Below, in pieces: positions 7,765-16,239 of a stretch of 64,000 nt of DNA; the first letter of the stretch is position 1, and each line of letters begins with the position of its first letter. The DNA comes from Rhizobium sp. J15 (GTDB taxonomy: Bacteria > Pseudomonadota > Alphaproteobacteria > Rhizobiales > Rhizobiaceae). Both the position numbers and the translations under genes were made by a program. The stretch spans positions 1-64,000 of the forward strand of contig NZ_NWSX01000028.1 of NCBI RefSeq assembly GCF_002531825.1. The letters are read 5' to 3'. The notes under the pieces were generated by a model. It saw only the letters and a program-made list of their open reading frames with translations, did no database searches and was not told the DNA's origin.

Positions 7765-8400
7765 ATGGCTGAGAGCAAGCGGACGCAATCGACGGAAGGC
7801 AGGCGGGAACGCAAACGGCGGCAGACGCGCGAGCGCATCGAGCAGGCTGCGATGACCCTCTTTCTGGAGCGCGGCTTCGAAGCGACGACGATCGAGGACA
7901 TTACCGAGGCGGCCGATGTCTCCAAGCGCAGCTTCTTCGATTATTTCCCATCCAAGGAAGAGGTCGTTTTCGCCTGGCAGGATTCCTTCGCCGATCGCCT
8001 GATGGCCGCGGTCGCGGCAAGGCCGGCGGAAGAGCCCTCCGTCAAGGCGGTGGAGGCTGCGATCATGGCAACCGTTGTCGCTTCCGCCGACGAGAGCGGC
8101 ATGGCGCTGCATGAGCTCATTCAACGCACGCCGGCCCTGAAGGCCCGCGACCAGCTGAAATACGCCAAGCTCGAGCAGAAGCTCGCCGAGGCGCTGCTTC
8201 GGCGCAAGGGAAACGATCCGGCTGAGGGTCCCCGCATGCGTGTCCTTGCGGCGATCGTCATCGGCGCGATGCGCGTCGGCGGCGAGCTCTGGCAGCAGCG
8301 CCCGCCGGGAGCCTCTCTGCAGGATTTCGCTAAGGAGACTTTCGCCGAACTCTGGAAGACGCTGGCGGAATTCGGCGACGAGGTGAAGAGCAGGCGTTGA
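7765..8400 (+). CDS. TetR-family transcriptional regulator
   Basis: A 211-residue protein. The N-terminal helix-turn-helix is plain (RERIEQAAMTLFLERGFEATTIEDITEAADVSKRSFFDYFPSKEEVV, about residues 20-67), and the C-terminal part is an all-helical ligand domain without a recognisable effector. It follows the methyltransferase closely and precedes an aldo/keto reductase by 321 bases. A perfect palindrome in that gap (8643-8656) could be its operator; this link is inference. Confidence 0.85.
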   Translation: MAESKRTQSTEGRRERKRRQTRERIEQAAMTLFLERGFEATTIEDITEAADVSKRSFFDYFPSKEEVVFAWQDSFADRLMAAVAARPAEEPSVKAVEAAIMATVVASADESGMALHELIQRTPALKARDQLKYAKLEQKLAEALLRRKGNDPAEGPRMRVLAAIVIGAMRVGGELWQQRPPGASLQDFAKETFAELWKTLAEFGDEVKSRR

Positions 8401-8642
8401 CCGAAGCCGCCGGAATATCCGCATGATCTTGCGCGGTGCAGCCGGCCCAAGGCGAGGGCGTTATCGGTTTCCGCCGCGCCGGCGCTCCTGAGGTTTCGCC
8501 TCGCAGGCAATTTTCAGACCCGTCACTGTTATAGGGCTTGGCGCCTTCCTATATGCTCAGGCGTCGCAGCGGCCACATCTCTCATTCTCACCTCGATCGG
8601 CGGGTCATCGCCATGCCGGGCTTCGCCATCGATCAAGCGAAA

Positions 8643-8656
8643 TTTCGAATTCGAAA
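8643..8656. promoter_or_regulatory. Perfect 14-base palindrome upstream of the aldo/keto reductase
   Basis: TTTCGAATTCGAAA lies 66 bases before the start of the aldo/keto reductase, in the 321-base gap after the TetR gene. The rest of that gap shows nothing else I can name. Its position and symmetry suit a repressor site. Confidence 0.4.
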
Positions 8657-8721
8657 AGCATTTCCCGCTTCCGACGGTTCTACCGATTTTGAATGATTTT
8701 TTGACCAGGAGAGGAACGACC

Positions 8722-9603
8722 ATGTCCAGTCATAATGCAGCCAAGTCAGGCACCTTCAAGATCGGCGGCGATATCGAGATCAATCGTCTCGGTTTCGGCG
8801 CCATGCGCGTCACCGGCAAAGGTATCTGGGGCAAGCCGGAGGATCACGACGAGTCCATCCGCACGCTGAAGCGTCTGCCGGATCTCGGCGTCAACTTCAT
8901 CGATACGGCCGATTCCTACGGGCCGGATGTTTCGGAGTGGCTGATCAAGGAGGCGCTGCATCCCTATGGCGGCAAATCCATCATCGCCACCAAGGGCGGC
9001 CTCACCCGCCACGGCCCCGATATCTGGCTGCCGGTCGGCCGGCCCGAATATCTGATCCAGCAGGCGCATAAGAGCCTGCGCAATCTGGGGCTCGAGCAAA
9101 TCGACCTCTGGCAGCTCCACCGCATCGACCCGAAGGTTCCGGCCAAGGAGCAGTTCGATGCGATCAAATCGCTGCTCGATGCCGGTCTCATCCGCCATGC
9201 GGGTCTGAGCGAAGTCTCCGTCGCCGATATCGAGGCCGCCTCGAAGCACTTCAAGGTCGCAACCGTCCAGAACCGCTACAATCTCGTCGACCGCACCAGC
9301 GAGGACGTGCTCGACTACTGCGCCAAGCACAATATCGGTTTCATCCCCTGGTATCCGCTGGCCGCCGGCGATCTCGCCAAGCCGGGCTCGCTGCTCGATA
9401 CGATCGCCAGGAAGTACGGCGCCGCGCCGAGCCAGATCGCGCTCGCCTGGGTGCTGAAGCGCAGCCCGGTGATGCTGCCGATCCCCGGGACCTCCAAGGT
9501 CAAGCATCTCGAGGAAAACGTCGCGGCCGTCGACATCACGCTTTCCGACGAGGAATTTTCGGCGCTGGACGCCGAAGGCAAAAAGCTCTTCAAGGCCGCG
9601 TAA
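8722..9603 (+). CDS. Aldo/keto reductase
   Basis: A 293-residue TIM-barrel NADPH oxidoreductase. The catalytic tetrad is represented by [10 protein letters not shown] (Asp and Tyr near residues 54-60), a lysine in IIATKGG and a histidine in LWQLHRID. The C-terminal cofactor loop is [13 protein letters not shown]. The start at 8722 (MSSHNAAK) follows AGGAGAGG and is preferred to the ATG at 8689. Substrates of this family are small aldehydes and ketones; none can be named here. Two hairpins lie downstream, before the small RNA. Confidence 0.85.
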   Translation: MSSHNAAKSGTFKIGGDIEINRLGFGAMRVTGKGIWGKPEDHDESIRTLKRLPDLGVNFIDTADSYGPDVSEWLIKEALHPYGGKSIIATKGGLTRHGPDIWLPVGRPEYLIQQAHKSLRNLGLEQIDLWQLHRIDPKVPAKEQFDAIKSLLDAGLIRHAGLSEVSVADIEAASKHFKVATVQNRYNLVDRTSEDVLDYCAKHNIGFIPWYPLAAGDLAKPGSLLDTIARKYGAAPSQIALAWVLKRSPVMLPIPGTSKVKHLEENVAAVDITLSDEEFSALDAEGKKLFKAA

Positions 9604-9625
9604 CGACCAAGGCGGAAATCCAAAT

Positions 9626-9678
9626 GGCCGCGCCACGGGCGCGGCCGTCACGCCGATGCATTTATCGGCATTTTTTTT
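9626..9678 (+). terminator. Double hairpin terminator after the aldo/keto reductase
   Basis: First hairpin: GGCCGCGCC/GGCGCGGCC (9626-9646) with a three-base loop. Second hairpin: GCCGAT/ATCGGC (9652-9669), followed by eight Ts at 9671-9678. The second is a standard Rho-independent terminator and separates the reductase from the RNA gene. Confidence 0.85.
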
Positions 9679-9734
9679 GACCAATCGATCAAATATGCCG
9701 CAAAATGAGGCGTCATCTGCTGTTTCGCCCCTAA

Positions 9735-9763
9735 GCATTGCGTGTAATGCATTGCTGCATTGC
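9735..9763. promoter_or_regulatory. Three GCATTGC repeats upstream of the small RNA
   Basis: GCATTGC occurs at 9735-9741, 9749-9755 and 9757-9763. The last two lie within the symmetric AATGCATTGCTGCATT. They sit 50-75 bases before the first hairpin of the RNA, the right region for an activator or repressor site. No known regulator is assigned. Confidence 0.35.
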
Positions 9764-9810
9764 GGTAATTTCGCTATTCCCGATCAAATGAATGGGGTAC
9801 TTATATCTCC

Positions 9811-9928
9811 GTAAGCAGCGCACTCCTCCTCCCAGCGCTCTTACATCGGACTGACAACACTCCTCCTCCCAGTTGTCAGTCAGGATCAAGAGCCTGGCGC
9901 ACCTCCTCCCGCGCCAGGCTCTTTTCTT
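9811..9928 (+). ncRNA. Triple-hairpin small RNA with CCTCCTCCC loops (cuckoo/CcsR type)
   Basis: Three adjacent hairpins each carry CCTCCTCCC in the loop (9825-9833, 9862-9870, 9902-9910), while the stems are unrelated to each other. Hairpin 1 spans 9811-9844 with one bulge. Hairpin 2 is a perfect ten-base stem (9849-9858 with 9872-9881). Hairpin 3 is a perfect 13-base stem (9888-9900 with 9911-9923) followed by T-rich sequence, so it also terminates. This is the described consensus of the alphaproteobacterial cuckoo family (two to four hairpins sharing this loop), known in Rhodobacter as stress-induced CcsR RNAs. The loops are complementary to Shine-Dalgarno sequences, which suggests interaction with mRNA leaders or sequestration. 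The 5' end and promoter are not determined; TTATAT at 9801-9806 region is a possible -10. Confidence 0.85.
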
Positions 9929-10085
9929 TTTCACCGTCGAAATGAATCCATTGCACCCTGCTTGCGAGCGTCATCCTGGCGTAGTCGGAACCGTCACCTG
10001 GCCTTCTCGAAAGCTGGAAGGCCATACGACGGGCGCGATGTCTTCCGCCCCGCCGAACGATTGAACGGGAGGGTCCGTTGGATCC

Positions 10086-10775
10086 TCAAGCCCGGACGAC
10101 CGCAATGTTGAAGTCGAAACTGCCGCCGAGGGCGCCGACCAGCGCGAAGTAGAACTGGGCGTACATCTCGGTGGCGCGCGCCGCCTTGATGCCGCCAAGG
10201 TCGATGATGACATCGGCCGGCCAGCCGAAATCGCGCAGGATGCCCTTGGCCGTTTCCTTGGCCTCGGCATCGTCGCCGGCGACGAAGATGTTGTGCTTGC
10301 CCGGCACCCGCGCCGGGTCGATCATCACCTGCGTGAACACGGTGTTCAGGGTCTTGACGACATGGGCATCGGGAAAGGCGCGCTGAATCCGTTCGCCGAG
10401 GCTGTCGGTGTTGGCGTAGAGCAGCTTCGGCGGCAGCCCCTCGGAGAGATCAAGCGGCATCGCGAGATCGAGGAGAACCTTGCCGGCGAGGTTTGCCGCG
10501 CCGACAGCTTCCAACGCTTGCAGCGAGATTTCGCCCAAAGTGGCGTTGACGATGATCTCGCCATGCATGCCGGCCTCGGCAAACGGCGCCAGGCGCACGG
10601 CGGGATGGGTTTCCTGCCATACGGCGAATGGCGGATTGCCCAAAAAATCCGGCTCGGTCCGCGCAAGTGTCTGTCCGGGGTCCCGCGTCCCGATGACGAC
10701 GTCGTGACCAAGTTCAAGCAGCCGGCCCGCGAGCGCGCGGCCGACCATTCCGGTTCCGATAACGGCGATTTTCAT
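10086..10775 (-). CDS. NADP-dependent oxidoreductase of the F420-reductase-like family
   Basis: A 229-residue protein starting MKIAVIGTGMVGRALAGRL, a dinucleotide-binding fold with GxGxxG at residues 7-12 and a basic segment (IGTRDPG) that favours NADP(H). The family is annotated as NADPH-dependent F420 reductase-like or COG2085, but rhizobia are not known to rely on F420, so an NADP-linked redox role on an unknown substrate is likelier. The start at 10775 is preferred to 10856 because of the fold. It lies 22 bases after the SnoaL-like gene, in the same direction, and probably forms an operon with it and the quinone reductase. Confidence 0.75.
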   Translation of the reverse strand: MKIAVIGTGMVGRALAGRLLELGHDVVIGTRDPGQTLARTEPDFLGNPPFAVWQETHPAVRLAPFAEAGMHGEIIVNATLGEISLQALEAVGAANLAGKVLLDLAMPLDLSEGLPPKLLYANTDSLGERIQRAFPDAHVVKTLNTVFTQVMIDPARVPGKHNIFVAGDDAEAKETAKGILRDFGWPADVIIDLGGIKAARATEMYAQFYFALVGALGGSFDFNIAVVRA

Positions 10776-10797
10776 CTCGAACTCCCGATGGGGCTGA

Positions 10798-11292
10798 TCA
10801 CTGTGCGGCAGCCGCCGGCGTGCTGTTGAAAATGTCGGCGATGACCCTCCATTCACCGTCGATCTTGCGCCAGACGATCACATATTTGCCGACGTCGGTG
10901 ATCGGTCCCTGGGGAAGCGTCGCGGTGAAGCTGTATGTGCCGCGATCATGGGCGAGATCTGCTGACGAGGAGACGAGCAACTGTTCGGATTGGAGACTGA
11001 AATTGAGATCCGGCAACGTGAACTGACGAGCCCAGCGCGCGCCGATCGCTTCGCGTCCGACGACGGCCGGCTCGTTCTGCGGCATCAGGACGGCGTCGTC
11101 GGCATAGATTTGCTCGATGGCGGCCGCGTCCTTGGCTGCGATGAGTTCCTGCCATCGTGTCTTGATCTTCCGGATGGCTTGCTCGTCAGCTGTCGTGGTG
11201 GATTCGGCGGCAATAGAGGTTTGCGCGGAGCCGATTGCCGAAAGCGCCGGCGCGAGGGCGAGGGTCGCCGCAAAAATAAGTCGTCTAACCAT
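10798..11292 (-). CDS. Exported SnoaL/DUF4440-like protein
   Basis: A 164-residue protein with a signal peptide (MVRRLIFAATLALAPALSAIGSAQ). The mature part (DEQAIRKIKTRWQELIAAKDAAAIEQIYADDAVLMPQNEPAVVGREAI) is a typical NTF2-like cone fold of the SgcJ/EcaC or DUF4440 type, ending in WRKIDGEWRVIADIFNS. Such proteins bind small ligands or have isomerase or hydrolase roles; nothing here defines one. I start it at 11292, at the signal peptide. It lies between two redox genes on the same strand. Confidence 0.75.
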   Translation of the reverse strand: MVRRLIFAATLALAPALSAIGSAQTSIAAESTTTADEQAIRKIKTRWQELIAAKDAAAIEQIYADDAVLMPQNEPAVVGREAIGARWARQFTLPDLNFSLQSEQLLVSSSADLAHDRGTYSFTATLPQGPITDVGKYVIVWRKIDGEWRVIADIFNSTPAAAAQ

Positions 11293-11384
11293 CAAGTTCT
11301 CCGCTGGTTCTATCGTGTATTGGATCTGCCACGGCGTGGGGGCGGCGCATCGATTGGGCGGCGATGTTCGGTTTCGGCCGCCGC

Positions 11385-12368
11385 TCAAGGCGCGAGGTAG
11401 AGCTTGCCCTGCGCACGCCGGTTCTCGATGTCGCGGTGTGCATCGGATGCTTGGGAGAGCGGGTACGCTGTCGCGCCATCCAGCCGAAGCCAGCCAGCCT
11501 GAACGGCGGCAATGACCTGCGAGGCGCGGCGTTGCAGCTCTTGGCGGTCGGCGACGTAGCTGAACACCGAACCGCCCGCCAGGCGCAGCGCTTTCACGGT
11601 GAGCTGGGACGGATGAATGGGCGGAATCGGCCCCGACGCGGCGCCGATCGAAACCACGGTGCCGCCCCGGCCCAGCGTCGCGATGGTCTTCACCAGAGTT
11701 TTCTCGCCCAATCCATCGAAGGCGAGATCGACACCCTTGCCGCCGGTCAGCGCCACGATCTCGTCGACGAAGTCATATTCAGAGCCATAAACAACGACGG
11801 CATCGGCGCCGAGGCTGCGAACAGCCGCCGCCTTCTGTTCGCTCGACACGGTGCCGACGACCCAGGCGCCCAGATGTTTGAACCATTGGACCAGAAGTTG
11901 GCCAAGCCCGCCGGCCGCCGCGTGAACCAAGACGCGGTCGCCCGGCTCGACTTTGCGATATTCGTGGACGAGATATTGCGCGGTGAGCGGCTGAAAGAGG
12001 AGGCCCTGGCTGACCGAGAAACTTTCCGGAAGAAGGATCGCTCGATCCAGAGGCACCACTGCCTGGCTTGCATAGGACCCGCGGACATTTATCCATGCGA
12101 CGCGCGCGCCGATCGAAAGGCCCCGAGGTGCGTCCTGCAGTCCTGCGCCCAATGCCCGCACGCGTCCCACGCCCTCAAGGCCGGGCACGAACGGCAGCTC
12201 GACCATGTGTACTCCAGACGTCCCGCCGCGTTGGGTGACATCCAGAAAATTGATGCCGGCGGCCTCGACGTCGACGAGCGCTTCCCCAGGGCCTGGGCTC
12301 GGATCCTGGGCCGCCTCGACGGCCAACTGCTCGGGACCGCCGAATTCGTGGAGCACGATACGCTGCAT
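11385..12368 (-). CDS. Zinc-independent quinone oxidoreductase (MDR superfamily)
   Basis: A 327-residue protein starting MQRIVLHEFGGPEQLAVE. The Rossmann motif is HAAAGGLGQLLVQWFKHLGA near residue 145, and no structural-zinc cysteine cluster is present, which fits the NADPH:quinone reductase branch. It would reduce quinones or enals, protecting against electrophiles. It is divergent from a LysR gene 140 bases away, a classic arrangement of regulator and target. Confidence 0.85.
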   Translation of the reverse strand: MQRIVLHEFGGPEQLAVEAAQDPSPGPGEALVDVEAAGINFLDVTQRGGTSGVHMVELPFVPGLEGVGRVRALGAGLQDAPRGLSIGARVAWINVRGSYASQAVVPLDRAILLPESFSVSQGLLFQPLTAQYLVHEYRKVEPGDRVLVHAAAGGLGQLLVQWFKHLGAWVVGTVSSEQKAAAVRSLGADAVVVYGSEYDFVDEIVALTGGKGVDLAFDGLGEKTLVKTIATLGRGGTVVSIGAASGPIPPIHPSQLTVKALRLAGGSVFSYVADRQELQRRASQVIAAVQAGWLRLDGATAYPLSQASDAHRDIENRRAQGKLYLAP

Positions 12369-12507
12369 CTCTTCTTCCTATGCCTGATGGATGGGCCGGT
12401 AACTGGGAGCTTCTCCGCCGTCCGTTGTGCCGGGAAGGAATGTAGGCCAAAAGGATTTCGCTGATTAGCGCCGTTATGCTACATGAACCTGTGAGGAAAA
12501 TTCAAAA

Positions 12508-13407
12508 ATGGCTTCCCCGCATAATGAGATCGCAGCGTTTCTGGCCGTTGCCCGCGAGCGCAGCTTCACCAAGGCCGCTGCCAAGCTCGGCATCACGCCA
12601 TCAGCGCTCAGTCACGCCGTCCGTGGTCTCGAAGAGCGTTTGGGCATTCGCTTGTTGGCCCGCACGACCCGCAATGTGGCGGCTACGGAAGCCGGCCTCC
12701 ACTTGGCTCAGTCGGTCGGGCCGCTGTTCGATCAGATCGATATTCAGCTTTCCAGTCTCGGAGATTTGCGCGATCGTCCGGCGGGAAAGATCCGCGTCAC
12801 CTGCAACGATTATGTGATCGAAACTATTTTCAGGCCGAAGCTGCGGGAGTTTCTCCCGCTCTATCCTGACATAGAGGTCGAGTTCGTCATCGATTACGGC
12901 TACACCGACATCGTCGAACACGGGATGGATGTCGGCGTGCGTCTGGGCGAGGCGGTCAGCAAGGATATGATCGCCATGCGGATCGGTCCCGATTTCAGAT
13001 TTGTCGTCGTCGGCGCGCCCGCCTATCTCGCGGTGCGGCCGGCACCTCGGACGCCCCAGGATCTGACCGATCTCCCCTGCATCAATCTGCGGTCGGTGAC
13101 AGCCGGTTCATTCTTCCCATGGGAATTCGAAAAGGCCGGCCAGGCCATCAATGTCCGCGTCGGCGGCCAGTTGGCCTTCAACAGCGTCGTGCCGATTGTC
13201 AGCGCCGCTGTCGACGGCTTGGGTCTTGCCTATCTGCCCGAAGATCTCGCCGCCCCCCATATCGCCGAAGGCCGCCTTGCCCTCGTGCTGGAGGAATGGT
13301 GCCCTGTCATACAGGGCTATCACCTCTATTACCCGAACCGTCACCAGGCGTCGCGCGCCTTCGGTCTGTTCGTGGAAGCGGTCCGATACCGGGGCAGTCG
13401 CGGCTGA
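12508..13407 (+). CDS. LysR-family regulator next to the quinone reductase
   Basis: A 299-residue LysR protein. Its N-terminal winged helix (FLAVARERSFTKAAAKLGITPSALSHAVRGLEERLGIRLLARTTRNVAATEAG, about residues 9-61) is followed by a periplasmic-binding-like effector domain. DVGVRLGEAVSKDMIAMRIGPDFRFVVVGAP is typical of the group close to DsdC/PA-type regulators of redox genes. It is transcribed away from the quinone reductase operon, so that operon is its probable target. GAGGAAAA precedes the start. Confidence 0.9.
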   Translation: MASPHNEIAAFLAVARERSFTKAAAKLGITPSALSHAVRGLEERLGIRLLARTTRNVAATEAGLHLAQSVGPLFDQIDIQLSSLGDLRDRPAGKIRVTCNDYVIETIFRPKLREFLPLYPDIEVEFVIDYGYTDIVEHGMDVGVRLGEAVSKDMIAMRIGPDFRFVVVGAPAYLAVRPAPRTPQDLTDLPCINLRSVTAGSFFPWEFEKAGQAINVRVGGQLAFNSVVPIVSAAVDGLGLAYLPEDLAAPHIAEGRLALVLEEWCPVIQGYHLYYPNRHQASRAFGLFVEAVRYRGSRG

Positions 13408-13487
13408 GCGGTTTGACTCGACGGGCGCCGTCGGACTATTTGAACGGGCGCCGCCTGTGCGGTGCGCGCACCGGTTGGAGTTTGATC

Positions 13488-14765
13488 ATGATCGGCAAAT
13501 GGCGCGTCTCCCATGCAGCCATGGCAGGCCTTCTGGCGGCAACGCTGGCGCTCGCCGGCTGCGGCGGCAGGCCGGTCGGTGTCATGCAGGCGGCCGGCAC
13601 GGTGCCGCCGGGCACGTCGAAGGTCGATCTGCTCGTGGCGACGACGCGTGCGGCGGACGACAACCCCGCCGTGCTCTTTTCCGGCGAACGCGGCACCGGG
13701 CTTGCCGTCAATGCCGTCGATGTCTCCATCCCGCCGGATGCCAACCGCAAGGTCGGCCAGGTGCAATGGCCAAAACGCCTGCCGGCCGACCCCTTACGCG
13801 ATTTCGTCACAGTGTCCGTCGATCCGCTGGAAGGCGAGCGGGCGGGCGAGACCTGGCTGAAGACGCATATGCCGAAAAGCCGGCGCGTGCTGGTCTTCGT
13901 ACACGGCTTCAACAATCGCTATGAGGATGCCGTCTACCGCTTCGCCCAGATCGTCCATGATTCCCATGCCGACGTCGCCCCCGTCGTCTTTACCTGGCCT
14001 TCGCGCGCCAGCATCTTCGACTACAATTACGACAAGGAAAGCACCAATTACTCGCGCGACGCGCTGGAGGAACTGCTGACCCGCACCGCCGCCAATCCCG
14101 CCGTCGGCGACATCACCGTCATGGCCCATTCGATGGGCACGTGGCTAACAGTCGAGGCGCTCCGGCAGATGGCGATCCGCAACGGTCACGTCGCCGGCAA
14201 GATCAACAATGTCATCCTCGCCTCGCCGGATCTCGATGTCGACGTCTTCGGCCGCCAGTTCGCAAGCCTCGGCAAGGAACGGCCGCACTTCACCATCTTC
14301 GTCTCGCAGGACGATCGGGCGCTGGCGCTATCGCGCCGCATCTCCGGCAATATCGATCGCCTCGGCCAGATCGACCCTTCGGCCGAGCCCTATCGCAGCA
14401 AGCTGGAAGCGGCCGGCATCACCGTGCTCGACCTCACCAAGCTCAAGGGCGGCGACCGGCTGAACCACGGTAAGTTCGCCGAAAGCCCCGAAGTGGTGAA
14501 GCTGATCGGCGACCGGCTGATCGCCGGCCAGACCATCACCGATTCCAATGTCGGCCTCGGCGAGGCCGTCGGCGCCGTGGCGATGGGCGCTGCGCAGACC
14601 GCCGGAAGCGCGGTCAGCGTCGCCGTCAGCACGCCGATCGCCATCTTCGATCCGCGCACCCGGCGCAACTACGATGCCCAACTCAAACGTCTCGGCCAAT
14701 CGATGAACAATACCGTCGGTTCGGTCGGCGACAGCGTCGGCGCCGGCCTGCCTGAAAGCCAGTAA
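13488..14765 (+). CDS. Lipoprotein alpha/beta hydrolase (DUF900 family)
   Basis: A 425-residue protein with a lipobox (LALAGCGG near residues 20-27). The hydrolase core contains VLVFVHGFNNRYEDAVYRFAQI (oxyanion region), VFTWPSR, the nucleophile elbow VMAHSMGTWL and a later Asp/His pair (DLDVDVFGRQF; RLNHGKF). This is the DUF900 architecture. The C-terminal 100 residues are Gly/Ala rich and amphipathic (GLGEAVGAVAMGAAQTAGSAVSVAV), perhaps membrane-associated. An esterase or lipase-like envelope role is likely; the substrate is unknown. The start at 13488 follows TTGGAG. Confidence 0.8.
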   Translation: MIGKWRVSHAAMAGLLAATLALAGCGGRPVGVMQAAGTVPPGTSKVDLLVATTRAADDNPAVLFSGERGTGLAVNAVDVSIPPDANRKVGQVQWPKRLPADPLRDFVTVSVDPLEGERAGETWLKTHMPKSRRVLVFVHGFNNRYEDAVYRFAQIVHDSHADVAPVVFTWPSRASIFDYNYDKESTNYSRDALEELLTRTAANPAVGDITVMAHSMGTWLTVEALRQMAIRNGHVAGKINNVILASPDLDVDVFGRQFASLGKERPHFTIFVSQDDRALALSRRISGNIDRLGQIDPSAEPYRSKLEAAGITVLDLTKLKGGDRLNHGKFAESPEVVKLIGDRLIAGQTITDSNVGLGEAVGAVAMGAAQTAGSAVSVAVSTPIAIFDPRTRRNYDAQLKRLGQSMNNTVGSVGDSVGAGLPESQ

Positions 14766-14774
14766 AAATCCCAC

Positions 14775-14876
14775 AGAGCAATTCCAGCAAAAGTGCACTG
14801 CGGTTTTGCGTTCGGAATTGCGTGAAAACAAAAAGATAGAGAATTTCCGTGCTTCGGAGAAAACGGAAATTCTCTA
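14775..14876 (+). repeat. RIME-like intergenic palindromic element, copy A
   Basis: A two-part element. The first half reads AGCAATTCCAGCAAAAGTGC..., and the second is a 14-base perfect inverted repeat, TAGAGAATTTCCGT (14837-14850) with ACGGAAATTCTCTA (14863-14876). It begins ten bases after the hydrolase stop. An inverted near-copy is at 50025-50125 and a truncated one at 54493-54561. It resembles the mosaic intergenic repeats known in rhizobia. Confidence 0.8.
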
Positions 14877-14946
14877 GGCATCGCCGCCGATGTGATATAT
14901 CAGAGTCGCTGCGGCAATTCTGTCTGCCGTGTAGTGGGTTGATGAC

Positions 14947-16197
14947 ATGGCGGATGAGACGAAGAAGAGAGTGGCCGTCGTCGGCGCGGGCGTGATCGGC
15001 GCGTCGATCGCTTTCGAGCTACAGCGGCGCGGCCTCACGGTGACGCTGATCGACAAAGGCGAGCCGGGACGCGGCACGTCTTTCGGCAATATGGCGAGCA
15101 TCGCGCTCGATTTCGCCGCCGGTTCCGGCCCTTCGACCTGGAAGAAGCTTCCCGGCTGGCTCATCGATCCGGAAGGCCCGGTCTGGCTGCGGCCCTCCTA
15201 TGCGGCAAAGATGCTGCCCTGGTTCCTGCGCTTCCTCGCCGCCGGCCGGCCTTCGCGTCTGAGCGAGATCGAGGATGCCGGCATGAGCCTGTCGCACCGG
15301 GCGCTCGGCGATGTCAGGGAAATGCTGCAGGCGATCGGCGCACCCGAATTGATGACGGAGGAGGGGTGCCTGGCGATCTACGAGACGGAGGCGGAGTTCG
15401 CCGCCGATCGCGCCCATCTCGCCTTGATGCAGCGTTACGGTCTCGAATTCGAGGTCTTGAGCAACGGCGCCATCCAATATTACGAGCCGGCGCTTTCGCC
15501 TCTCATCGCCAAGGCCGTGCTGCTCCCCGACAACAAGTCGATCCGCGATCCCTACAAGCTCGTTGTGAAGCTCGCCGACGCGGCGTTGGCCGCCGGCGCA
15601 TCCTTCCTCTCGGGCGCCGTCAGGAACATCGAGCGCAGGGGAGACGGCACCGTTATCGTTCTCCTCGAGGATGGCAGCCGCGTCGAAGTCGATTCCGTGG
15701 TGCTGGCCGCCGGCGTCCACACCCGTTTCCTGGCCGCAAAGCTTGGCGAGCCGATCCCGCTCGAAACCGAGCGCGGCTATCACACGCAGATCATGAAGCC
15801 CGGCATATCCATGCGCTATTCGGTGATCTGGCCGCATCGGGCCTTCATGGTGACGCCGACGGCGGGCGGCATCCGCGTCGGCGGCAATGTCGAACTCGCC
15901 GGTCTCGATGCCGCGCCGGATTTTCGCCGTCCGCGGGTGCTGGTGCGCCACGCCCAGCGCGCGCTTCCCGGCCTGAAGGTGGAGGAGGCGACGGAATGGA
16001 TGGGGCATCGCCCGGCGCTGCCCGATACGATCCCGATTATTTCGCCCTCCTCGAAGATGCCGGGCGTCTTCTATGCGACCGGCCACGGCCATCTCGGCCT
16101 GACCTATGCCGCAACGACAGCGCGGATGATCGGCGATATGGTGAGCGGCGTGAAGCCGTCGGTTCATGCGGCCCCGTTCCGTATAGACCGGTACTGA
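14947..16197 (+). CDS. FAD-dependent D-amino acid dehydrogenase-like enzyme
   Basis: A 416-residue flavoprotein with VAVVGAGVIGASIAFELQRRGLTVTLIDKG near residue 10 (FAD Rossmann motif) and the DAO-family closing segment GVFYATGHGHLGLTYAATTARMIGDMVSG. Relatives oxidise D-amino acids or D-hydroxyproline and feed electrons to the respiratory chain. The next gene, 42 bases away, is a proline racemase/hydroxyproline epimerase family member, so a D-hydroxyproline dehydrogenase (HypO-like) role fits: epimerise trans-4-hydroxy-L-proline, then oxidise the D-isomer. The usual downstream pathway genes are not in the window, so the substrate is inference. Confidence 0.75.
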   Translation: MADETKKRVAVVGAGVIGASIAFELQRRGLTVTLIDKGEPGRGTSFGNMASIALDFAAGSGPSTWKKLPGWLIDPEGPVWLRPSYAAKMLPWFLRFLAAGRPSRLSEIEDAGMSLSHRALGDVREMLQAIGAPELMTEEGCLAIYETEAEFAADRAHLALMQRYGLEFEVLSNGAIQYYEPALSPLIAKAVLLPDNKSIRDPYKLVVKLADAALAAGASFLSGAVRNIERRGDGTVIVLLEDGSRVEVDSVVLAAGVHTRFLAAKLGEPIPLETERGYHTQIMKPGISMRYSVIWPHRAFMVTPTAGGIRVGGNVELAGLDAAPDFRRPRVLVRHAQRALPGLKVEEATEWMGHRPALPDTIPIISPSSKMPGVFYATGHGHLGLTYAATTARMIGDMVSGVKPSVHAAPFRIDRY

Positions 16198-16239
16198 TTT
16201 AGAACGATCCGCATCGACTGGTGAACTGGAGGTTTCGAT

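Noticed and set aside
9811-9928. CRISPR array reading of the three CCTCCTCCC units
   Set aside because: Only the nine-base loop repeats, and each unit has its own complementary stem. That is hairpin RNA architecture, not repeat-spacer structure; no cas genes are present.
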